This document shows positions 40,001 through 52,000 of a stretch of 64,000 nucleotides of DNA, piece by piece. The notes under the pieces are model-generated. The model did not search any database. It saw nothing but the letters and a program-made list of their open reading frames with translations, and was not told where the DNA came from. The DNA lies in NCBI GenBank assembly GCA_026122225.1, contig JANEZZ010002675.1, positions 62,001-126,000 of the forward strand, read 5' to 3'. Position 1 is the stretch's first letter, and each line of letters opens with the position of its first letter. Origin of the DNA: Heloderma charlesbogerti. Taxonomy: Eukaryota; Chordata; Lepidosauria; Squamata; Helodermatidae. Position numbers and translations under genes: made by a program.

Positions 40001-43000
40001 TGAGCGGCTTTATAGCACCTAGCAGTACCTCGCAAGCCAGCCCCTTCTCCCTCTTTCTACCTCACCTAATAACTATTTGGTTAGAAATCTCTCTATGTCT
40101 GAAACCCTGGTTTGGGAAAGGAGAAGAGTTGCAGGGGGTGGATTAAGCATCCCTCTGGTCTGCATGTTGCTTCTCCCCTATCAGTTGCCACCTTCTGATA
40201 CTGCTTTGCAATGAAGAAACAGTAGCTGAACATTTGGACATTTGAGTTGGCCAGTAATGTGTAGTTTGACATTGGGTTTTAAGTAGTGCCAATGCTTGGA
40301 TAAGGGCTTTTCCACGCATAACTCCCTGTTCTAACACTGCTAGAGCAGATATCCATGCCAACATCTGTTTCCATATATGGATTACTGTTGCAGGACTGGG
40401 GCAAATACTGTATTTCACAACCTTATAGATATATACAAGTACAGAGTTAGTAACCATTTGTAGGTATTTTAGGCCAATTCACACAAACCTTTTGAGAGAC
40501 ATGTTTCAAAAAGGATGGACTTCCTATTCTTTAAAAAAAAATTGTATGGAGTTGCTGTTTCGATTGATAGGTTTGCCATACCCTTATCTTCAATAAGCAA
40601 CTCTGTAATTCTTTCCCACAACCACTGATGGCATACTGGAACCTCTGTGTATAGCAAAGGTATTCACATAATAAATAACTGTATGCTAGGGTTGCTTAAA
40701 CAAAACAAACTGGAAATCTTGTCTGAATTACAATTAGCGTGCTCCCCATACATGCATGTGAATTAGTCCTTATTTTGCTTCACCAACAAAAAGTTCATTT
40801 AAAATGGTAAGCTATTCAGCATTTTTCTGAGGTCACACACTGGAGGGGTGGAGGTGGTATTGCACTCATGTTCTGCTTGTGGTCTTCCCATGGGCATCTG
40901 GTTGGCCACTGTGAGGATAGAAAGAGACTAGATAGGCCTTTGGTCTGATCTAGCAGGGCTCTTATGTGATAGCTCACTTCCAGTTGATCTCATAACTCTC
41001 ATGCCCTCCTCCCTGACCCATATATAACTACATAAATACATATTTGTTGCTCTCTTCTTCCTCCCATCTCATTTGTTCCTTTACTCTTTTTGTTCATCTC
41101 AGTTCTTGGCAAAAACTCAAATAAGAAATATGCACACAAGACAAATTTGTTGTCCAATCGTAATTGTTTATTCAATTTCAATATTTTAATATAATTTTCC
41201 AAATAAGTACAGTATTTATTTATTACATTTATATCCCACCCTTTCTCCAAGGAACTCAAAGTGGTGTACATGGTTCTCTTACCCTTCCCCCATTTTATCC
41301 TTCACAACAAGCCTGTGAGGAAGGTTGAGAGATAGTGACTAGATTTGTACCTGGTTCTCCTCAGTCCTTATCCGATACTTTTAACTCCACCACAGTGGGT
41401 CACAAAGTTGACACATTCCCAAATTCCTAATATGCTTATCCTAAAATTCCATAAATAAAGTATAGTTCTCTTTCTCTAATCCTCTTCTTTTTAGACTTTT
41501 TTTCTTATCCAAACTGTATTTAATCAGTTATTCTGCCTCCCACATTTTTCCACAGCCACTCTTCCACTGTAGGAACAACTCTGTTCTTCCTTTTGCTAGT
41601 CACTAATATTTGGCTGCTATAAACACGTTCTGTTTTAATTCTAAATTACAGTTCTAAAGTTATACACATATTACACCTGTGTTAAAAGAACTGCACTGGC
41701 TGCCTGTCTACCAAGCCATATTCAAGGTTTTTGTTGTTCTACAAAGCCCTGAACAACTCGGGACCAGGATACCTATCTGACTGCCATCCCCTATATACAA
41801 CCAGTCGACCCCTGAGATCCTCGAAGGAAGCCTTGTTGGTAATTCCACAACCAATAGTGTGTTGCCAAGGAACAGCATGTAAGCGGGCCTTCTCAGTAGC
41901 GGCACCCACCCTCTGGAACACCTTCCCACGTGTGTTGAGCTTTTAATGCCTCTTGAAGACATATTGTTTACACAGGCCTTCCTTGACTTGTAGTGAATTA
42001 TGACACTGCTCCATTTTATGACTGATTGTCTTGTTGTAATGTTTTAATGTAGTTATTGTTTTTCTTGTTCTTTCACTGTTTGTATATTGGTTTTATACTT
42101 TCTTTGATATATGTGTGTATTGTGAACTGCCAAGAGATATTAGGATATTAAGCTGTATAAAAGTAGTTTGTATGTATGCATGAATAAAGAAAGAAAGAAA
42201 GCTCTAGACAGAGTTGACCTTTTGTCAGTGTTTTTTCTTTCCCATTAGTAATAGAACTTGAACTTTTCTACATAAGTAGTATTCTAAAAATAAAAGCTTC
42301 TGTCTCTTTCCAGACAAGGGCATTTATCTATGGTCATATTGTTGTTAAAATTGGGAGCAGACCCAACTCTTATTGATGGCGAAGGCTACAGCAGCCTGCA
42401 TTTGGCTGTGCTTTTTCAACACATGCCCATCATAGCTTACCTCATATCAAGGGGTCAGGTATGTTTTTGGTATGGTAAATTTAATTTTCTAATAGTAACA
42501 TACTTTGTGAGGATGGTAGTATATAGCCTTATGACAGACCGTTCATACTTGGGTCCTATTCCTTGTGTTGTCATGAACCTCCTTTTTCATAATTACACAG
42601 ATACAAGCAGCCACGTTGTCCTATCATAGACATTTTGGGTTGTATCCAGGGCTGTGTGTCTGCCAGCAGAACAGAAACCACCGGCGAAACAGATTTTGCC
42701 TGTCCCCACAGCCTCCCACATGCACCCCAGATCTGCTCCAGGAGGTTGGGAGACTCTCCAGAGCAGATTGGGGGGCAGGGATGTGCGGATTTACCCCGTT
42801 GTTTATTTACTGCCTGAATAAGTTTTTGAATTAGCCTATTTAATCTTTTAGCTCCCTGTAGAATCCAGCTGAAAACTATTTTGGTATTCCAACTTAAACT
42901 GATAACTAGAAGAGTCTGTTCCTGATTCTCAACCCCTTGGCCCTAGCATGTTAATGTTTTGAAGGGTTTTTTAAAAATCTCTTAGCCTTATCCATAATAT

Positions 43001-46000
43001 CATACTAACCGCCCCTTCCTCAGTTTAAAAAGAATGCATTTTAAAAGAATTGATTGCATGCTTTGTTGAGATTCCATGCCTATTAATTCCTTCCCATTTT
43101 CACCACTGATAATATTGCAGCCTGAACTGCTCTGTCTTTGAGTCTTGGCTCTAAGAATTTACAGCTTGGTGGGGAACACCCCCGCCCCCGAAAAGTGTAC
43201 TAATACTAATTGTTGATATGTACCGAACTGCTAGTTTAGTGAACATCCTATATATTTATTATTATTTATTTTAATACTTCTGACATGATGTTGTAACAAA
43301 AAATGACCATTAAAAGTAAGCTATTCAGATATATACGTTGCTTTTGCTATGAATGCCTCTATTATGGGGTGTATATTCATGGAAAGTAGTGTTACTAGGC
43401 TGTAGTGTACAACTCTTTAAAGTTGCCTGTTTCTAGCACTCCCATTTGGTTGAGAAGAATTGATGCATATAGTCTATAACGGTGTAAGCAAGACGCATAT
43501 GAAAGAGTTGTTAAGCTATAAATGTTTAATGAAATACACAGTTTAATTCAATGCACTATTGCCAGTTTATGGCTCTAGCTGAAGATTTGGCTGATACATT
43601 CATTTCCTGAACTATTCATCTTTTTTGATAGAGTGTAGATACAACTGATCACAATGGACAGACACCTCTTATGCTGTCAGCCCACAAAGTCATTGGGTGA
43701 GTAATGATTATCACTAACATGCCATGCAATATTATAATGTTTCCTCAGAAGTAAGCCCTGCTGATTTCGGGGAGATTTGCTCCCCACTAAGTATGTATAT
43801 GATTGCAGCCTTTAGCCAGTGGTATTTAAAAACTACTACAACCACTCAGCAAATCTTTCCGGAAGAAATAACAGTGACAAATTTGTTACCAAAGCAGTTG
43901 TTCACAACTGATGGATAAACTCCTAAAAGCAGTTTTATAATGGAAATTTGATGCACCCCAGAAGTATAATTTTCATTAAATTGATACAACCATATTCAAC
44001 ACTTATTTCTGTCCCACACAAGACCTTTTGGATAACAGGATAATTCAAAGTGTTTCTGTCATTTTTTTCCTTTCATAATTTTGTTTTCTATGAGGTGCTT
44101 ATAAACTTTCCAAACATGTGCAAATTCTTCTTTAAACAGAAGAATGTGTTTACATTCTGAGTTAAGCAATCTTGTCTTGCCAAACTGTGTAAGAATCACT
44201 TGGACATTAAATACGTTTTAAATGAGAATTTTAATACTTTTTAAGCAAAAGTATGTATGTATGTATGTATTTATTTCTATACTGCCCAATAGCCGAAGCT
44301 CTTTTACTTATACCATCCTTTCTTACACAGATGTTTCTCCCTTGAATTGGATATTATCCTGTGATTTTCTCCCTATATACCACCTGTAGTATTTGTGTGA
44401 TAAAACTTATTCCCAAAAACTTCTGTTTCATTTAAATAGTCTTGGTTTCATAGATTTATATATAGCATTCTTGAGAGGATCCTATTTTTTTATTAAAAAT
44501 ACAGAAATTACGACATCAGTGATGATTGGAAGTATAATCACATGAGAATATTGTTTTTGTTTATCTTTTCTCATCTTTTTATGTGACCCCTTACGCTGCA
44601 TATTCTCATTATAAGTAAATTGTGCTGCTGCATTGACCTAATCAGGTCCAGTGTTTTCACGGAAGCTACGTTAATTTAGTATCCTGCTTTTGAAGATGAC
44701 TGCATACAATGAAACTTCCCTGAAGACCTGCATCATGTAACTGCTTTTCTTCTGTGACCAATACAATCTCACCAGATTAAAATTCTTCCTCATCTAGACA
44801 TCTCAGTGTGCTCAAACATACATTTCTGTTCTGTGTGGGGGCTGCTCCAATTCAGTGTAGGATTCCAGTGCACACTTATTTTTCTTTCCTAGCTGGGAAG
44901 TTCTTGATTCCTCCTATAGCAATAGGGTAAACTTTACACCATTAAAGTAGTAGCTGTGGTTGCACTCTATCTTGTTGATAAAAAGCATATGCTTTGCTTG
45001 TACAAGGGATGCTTCCAGGCAGAGGGTTCCTTGCACTGCCGGTCAAAAGCCACTATGTAGTTATTCCATCTTTTCCCTCTTTAGTGGCTGTTTTGTGGAA
45101 AGAAAAAATACAGAAAAAGCAGTGAGAAAAAATGGCAAGGTTACAAATGGAAGATGACATTGTCTAGACCGCCCCCCCCCAACGCCCCCAGTATGTCAAT
45201 GTGGCAGGGTGATTGCACAATAAAAGCCTTATCTGGAACCACCCAAGGTCCCAGGTTCAATCCCTGGCATCTCCAGTTAAAAGAATTAGGTAGCAGGTAA
45301 TGTGAAAGATGTGTGCCTGTTGTAGGAATAGGCAACCAGGCACCCTTCGGATGTTTTGCATGACAACTACCATAATCACTGACCATTTGCCTTCTTGGTT
45401 AGGACTGAAGAATATCTAGAGGACATCAGGGGCAGTATCCAAAGGAGCCTTTGTGTGGGTGGCCCAAGCCACTGGCCCTAGAGTACACACGGCCCTGCCA
45501 CCGGTGGCCTCAGTGTAGCACTTCTGGGGGCAAGTGTAGCAGCAAGTGGAAATGCTCATTTCTGGAAGGGGCAGGTCGTGGAGAGTTTGCAGTTGTTGCG
45601 GCACTTGGCCTCAGAAGCACTACATCACGGCTGCCCGCACATGCGCCTCTGCCAGCAGGCTTGGACCACCTGCACAAGGGCCCCATTGGATACTACCCCA
45701 GGTTGTCTACCCCTAGATGAACAAATAGTCTGACCTGGTATAAGGCAGCTGCTTATGTTCCTAAATATAAATGCAGGTAGGAAGCATTTCCTTCTAGTGG
45801 TAGCTTTTAGGGCTTCTGCCTACATGAGCGCACCCTTCCCACCCCGGTGTAGATGCAATCACAGAATTCCAATGTCCCGTATGTTTTGTCCATGAGTATT
45901 TAACATCGATTTTTATATCTCCTTATTCCGAGATGATGCAAAAAGAGTCCTGTGGTACTCTAAAGATGAACAGGTAAATCTGATAATCTCAAAAGAATCA

Positions 46001-49000
46001 AGGGTCTGATGTTTCCTGTAACAGACTACCATGGCTACCCCTCTGGAATGTATTCCTAACTATCAGCATGCCAGGGATACTATTAATAGAATGAACTATT
46101 TAAAAATAGTTAAGGTGAAGTGCCTTCTTCTTACTAGCTTGTTGTATATCTTTGTTTTCTTTAAGGGTGGAACCTACTCGTTTTCTATTAAAGTTTAATC
46201 CTTCTGTCAAAGCTGTAGACAACACAGAGAAGAACACTGCATTGCATTGGGCCATTAAAGCAGGAAATGTTAGTGCTGTAGATGTATTATTAGAAGCTGG
46301 GTCCAGCCTGGACATCAAAAATGTCAAGGTATGATTGAGTTTTCATCCTTAAAGATCCTCCTAGCTATTAAAACTGCAAGTCAGTTTTCAAAGTATGGCT
46401 TTAGGGCTAAATCCTCCTTCTCGCTAAAACAAAAACATCTTGATTTCAGTGTGAAAGTAAAGAGCAATGTTAGCCACTGCTATTCTGTTTTCCTAAATCA
46501 TGGATGATATCCCTCTCTGTGTTCAGAAGTTGCATGTGTATGTGCCTGGATAGCTTAACTATATAAACATTTTAGTACCGTTATAAAAACGAAAGCCAGG
46601 AATTTCTAAGCTTATGCAGAAATTGGACCCATTTGAGTGCTGATGTTGTGTAGTGGCTAAGGGTGCGATCCTATCCATATTTAGACAGAAAAGAAGTCTT
46701 ACAGCTCCCAGTGTTCCCCAGCCAGCCATGCTGGCTGGGGAATGCTGAGAGTTCTGGGACTTCTTTTGTCTAAGCATGCACAGGATTGCACCCCTAAAAG
46801 TGTAAACCAGAAGGTTCTGGTTTACCATAAACTCACAAAATGGCTTTAGGTAGACCATTGTCTCTCATCCCCAGTACCCATCTGCAATATGGGTATAATA
46901 AGATCCTACCTTGCAGAGTTGTAAAGATTACTAGAATAATGTATCTAAAGCATTTTGTAGTGTTCGAAATAATGAATAAATGTTGGCTGGCATCCAAAGA
47001 ACTGTGTGACTAGTTCTTTGTGCCCAAGAAGGCTTTGGGCTTGTTTCTTGAACAGCAGCCATGCTGTGAATGCCACATGGCAAAATGTGCTTTCAAGAGC
47101 AGATTGTGATATGGTATGGTGGTCTGCCAATTCAGGCAAAAAAAGTTAAGAATTCCATTTAGAATGCCCAAACTCTTGGGTACATCTCTTTGGCTACTAT
47201 CAGCTAATTACTGCTATTATTATTTGCTTTAAGAAACATTTGTAGAACAAAACACTGCATCCGTCTGGATGGCTTTCTCTGTTTGAAAAAACAGAGAAGG
47301 ATTAAGACATACTAATGTCTGAGGGAAATCACTGAAGAAGTTTTTCAAAAGATGAATAGTGATTATCTGTTGGTGGGAGGAGGGACAGTTAATTATTATA
47401 ACAGGTCTTGATTATTAGAACACTTGGTGTCTGAAAAGATTACCTTTATGATATTCTTTTGTGAATAGTTCAAGCTGTGATTTTTAAAATAGCGTGTTGA
47501 ATAAATGTGGGATTGTAACTTTAATTAATTAAACAAAGTATAATTTCTTTCATCTTTAGGCATGTGTGTATATTTAAATAACATAAGGCATTAATAATGT
47601 GCTTTTATTGCTCCTGTTGTATTGTTATATTGCAGACTACTTAAAATATCCGGTTCTTTGAGTCTTCTGGTACACCCCTAGGGATTGTAATGCTACCGAA
47701 TTTAAACGTTACTTGGAAATATGACTGCATGCCACAAAGAGGGTGCAATTATTCAAATCCATTTATAATTAGTGCTGAAGTTAGTCCACCAATTTGTCAT
47801 AATTGGATTCATTTGCATAAAGATAATATATCTGCTAATCTTCTTCCCACCCCCAATTTTTAAGCATTTTTATGAGCTTATCAAGTTTCAATGAAGACCT
47901 TACATTGTGTTTTGCTAAGTCACATTAGAATTATCCCATCCTAAGTACCTTAGGAGCAGGTAGTTAGTTGGGTTTTAAAATGAAGCAGCCACAGAACCGT
48001 TTTTAAGTTTTCCTCATTTTTCTTCGTTTTTAATGTACTTGATGCATTTTTTTAAAGGGAGAGAGACCACTTGATCTTGCTCATCAAATTAAAAATCGCA
48101 TAATTATTCACTTGCTTTCTGAAGAAGAAAGGATGAGAGACAGAAGAACTTCAAGGTTTCTGAGGATTCTGGAAAAAAATGAGGTATCAACATTGAAACA
48201 AATCTTAGCAGGCAGCAATGCACTTAAAAACAACAGACAGTATTTTGGTAGGAGTGGTGGGAGATTCACACAGATTGGTTGGGTTGGAATTGGCCATGGA
48301 CTTAATGGAATCTGCTGGCAGGTCCAGCATTAAAGAATGGATGGTGGAAGCACAGAGTTGAAGAAAGCAAGGAGAAAGTGCGGATGGTGGAGGAGCCTCA
48401 CATAGGGTTTCAGGAAAGGAGGATCTTAGCTGTTAGTGGTTGGGAGAGAGTAGACAGCCAGTACATCCAAGGGGTATAGAGTTGCCAGGTTCACACCCTG
48501 AGAGGGTTCTAGTAGCTTTAGTAGAAGGGAACATTCCACCAGGTATGCTTTCTCTATCACAGCAGCACCTGGCAGCAGCCATTCCATCAGACTGCTGCAG
48601 AAGCAGCTCTGCTGAAAGATTTGCTTCTTCGGGCTCTTCCTCTCTCTGAACTTCTTCGGTTTCACCTGGTCGTTATAAGAACTACTACTGAACCTTAAGA
48701 ATTGGTTCCTGTCTTTGCTTGTTTTCCCCTCTCTCCTCCTCATCCCTTTTTCCTTCTGTCTTTTAGATTGTAAATCTATGGGAGGGGCTGTCTTGTTTTA
48801 TTGATTGCATGTAAGCTGCTCTGGGAGCCTTTTCAGCTGAAGAGTAGGGTTAAGATGCTTCAAATGAATAAATACATCTGGAAAAGACCTCCATTCTACA
48901 TAACTCTGAGAGCTACAGGAGCCTTCTTAGGGTCTAAACCTGGCAACAATATAGGAGTAAAAGATAAAATACAACTGAGGGAGATGACAGAATTTCACAT

Positions 49001-52000
49001 TTTTATTTAAACAAATCAGCCAAATGTTTGGCTATAGGTCCCTAATTATAGTTTATTATATAAAAAAGAAAGAAATGCATCACTTGAGCTATTGTATTCA
49101 GCATGATTTATTTTTGTTAAATTACCTATTATCTGCCTGTGGAAGGAGGGCAGTAGTTATTTCTGGGATATTACTCCCCATCAAGTAGAGAAAAGCAAAG
49201 CCAACATGACGGAACATGGTGCTAAATTAGCTCTGCTTTCAAGCTGATAGGCAAGGCTGCTTCAGGGATTGCTGTGTGAGACCACCCTCTCACCCACTTT
49301 TTTTTTTTTTTCCATTTAAGCAGCATCCTCTTCTGGCTTCTTTGCCAATTTTCTCATTTTGATCCCACTATAGTATATGGTAATGATACCTATTCTATTT
49401 GATTTTATTATAGTTCTTGTTGTTCCTTATCTCATCATTGGTGTTGATATGGGCAATAGGATATGTAACAGACCTAAATTCTGATTCTTGGCTATTGAAA
49501 GGAGGCTTGCTAATCTTCATACTTGTTGTTCTGTCCTTGTTTGCAAGGTAGGTGCATCTAGCTTTCTTGTGATTATTTCTAGATTACAACAAAGTTTGCT
49601 TTGTTTTACAGCAGACTTCCCCAAAGACTGGTGCCCTCTAGATGTGCTGGAGAGCACCAGGTTGGGGAAGGCTTTTCTATACTATTTATTCTTGGACCTG
49701 CAACAAGGAAATATTTTTAGATTCTGAATGAAAATGCTTGATTAAAAAATTATGGTCCTTTTCAGATAAAAACCTAAAGTATGGTTTAGGTCAGGGTTCC
49801 CCAGTGTAGTGCCCATGTCGTGCCACTGCACCCACAAGACCAGGCTAAGGTGCCCACCAAGCTATTTTCCCCCTCTGCAAGTGAAAAATGTCTACATTGC
49901 TGAGAAATGGCTGGAGGGGGGCACAAAGTACACCCCCCATTAATGTCCATTAAGGCAACAAGGGTCCTTGACCAGGGGTGAGCTTTTCTTCCCCTCCAGC
50001 CAGAGAAATTGCTCTGGTCAGTTGCATAGGGATGGGCAGAGAGGGCAATAGAAAGAGGGGCCAGAGGGAGAAAGTGAGGGATCAGAGAGAGAAAAAAGGA
50101 GAGAGAGAGAGAGACTGGGTAGGGGGGATGAAAGAGGAGCCAGAAGAGGGGAAAGAATGGAAGAAGAGCCAGAGAGAGAGAAAAGCGGAGCCAGATATCT
50201 AGAGGAAGGAAGAATGTCAGAGAGAAGGAAGGAAGGAAAGAAAGAAAGAGGAGCCAGAGAGAGAGAAGTAGGAGAGAAAGAAAAAGGAGCCAGAGAGAGA
50301 GGAAGGAAGGGAAGCCAGAGAGATAGAAAGAAGGAACAGTCAGAGAGAAAGAAGGAAAGGGAGAGAGAGAGAGAGAGAGGACCTAGAGAGAAGGAAGAAA
50401 GGGCCAGGGAGAGAGAATGAGGAGCCAGAGAGAGATATAAGAGGCATCAGAGAGAGAGAGAGAGAAGCCAGAGTGAGTAGCATACAGACAGGGAGTATAT
50501 TCATGCGCACACACACAAACACAGATAAGGGGGCACTGCTAACATTTTTGTGATTGCCTCCCCAACCCCCTACAGCAGTCAATTTGTGGTGGTGTCCAGG
50601 GCACATTTTCAAAATGCTAAATGTGCCCATAGGCCCCAACAGTTTGGAAACTCCTGGTTTACGGGATTTCCAATTGTGAGCCTTGGGCTCCTGCACTGCC
50701 CCTCCTCTTCCTCCTCCTCCATGTGCAAGATTTATGTCTCCTTATCAAAATATGTCTCTGGCACTTGAGGTATTGGGTGGCGTGATGACACTGAGAACAA
50801 TCCAAAGAAAGCTAGAGATCTGGTTCACGCATAATTTTTTAATGCAGAAATCACTTCTATATTGGAAAATGCATGAAACCCCCATGTCACACCTAACAAT
50901 CATACACTTACGTAGTTAAGTTTGGATACATGCAATGGGAAGGGGCGATTGGCTTTGGTTTCCTAGAGTGTGCAAACCAAGCGTGCATGCAGTAAATTAC
51001 ATGGATGTAGGGGATGACAATCCTCATGTGGGTTTCATACAAGTGCCTTCCATGTATGAAAATAGTAATGTGTGAAGCAGCCTGTTATACTTATTTAAAT
51101 TCCCATTGACCTCAACCGTGCACTTTCTGGGACTTATTAGGCTCAGTTGAGACATAACACAAAACCATGATTTCCCACTATATGAATGAGTCTACACAAG
51201 TCTTGAACATGTGCTCTGTTCCTACTTCTCCTTTGTTGAAAGAGGAGGAGAGTGAAAACTTCTGCTCACTTTTTAAAGCAAACCACTGTTATATTTTAAC
51301 CATGTTATATATGAACTTAGAGAACTGTGGTTTGCTCTGACCACTTAGTTAAAGCAAATCAGGATTAGACTGGTTTGTACTAAACTGTTGTCATATAACT
51401 CACTAAATAATTCTAAATATTATTTTGAACATTTGTGTGTCAGATACTGCTTTGAAAGATTTTTATATTTCCCTTTTCAGGTTGTTTGTCGGATTCAACA
51501 AACTGAAATATTTTCCAGTAACATTCATGCTTGGTTCTATCTTCTGGATATCATGGACCTGCTTCATCTGTTTCCTGCCTGATATCCTTTGTGCTTGGTA
51601 AATAACGCAGAATAAACAAGGTCTTGTTCTTGCAGATGCTGATGTACCCAATTTCCATGGAAAGTTTATAAAAAATCTGATTTTTCACTCTTGCAAGGGA
51701 GCTTGCTTAGCATCAGAACGTAACACTTTATAGGATGCTGTCAAGAGACTTTTGAGCTACTTACCAAAAAAAATTGAGTTTGTATGATGGGTATTTGTTG
51801 AAGTAAGAACTAAAGCTAATTTAAACACAATGGCCTCAAATTTTAGAACACAGCTTGAGACTGTAAACCTATTCCTATACCTTATAAATCATATCCCTAA
51901 TAATCAGGGCTGTTGGCCTCTGTCAGCACTGATGACCTGTTATGCAGTCAAGAGAGGGGAAAGGAGATGTTTGAACTAAGTTCAGTATTTCCCCCCTATT

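Larger units (their letters stand above)
39640..42313. other. ZDHHC13 intron 4 with LINE fragments
   Basis: It contains a CR1/L3-like 3' fragment (about 40830-40975), an inverted SINE (about 41216-41400) and an L2 3' end (about 41682-42195). Positions 39900-40830 hold nothing I recognise. Confidence 0.55.

Noticed and set aside
49978..50420. Open frames of charged residues
   Set aside because: They are translations of a purine-only simple repeat with no conserved protein content.
51582..51603. Extension of ZDHHC13 exon 10 to the TAA at 51601-51603
   Set aside because: It would add six residues unlike any homologue and end the protein before its catalytic domain. The AT-AC splice gives an exact fit.
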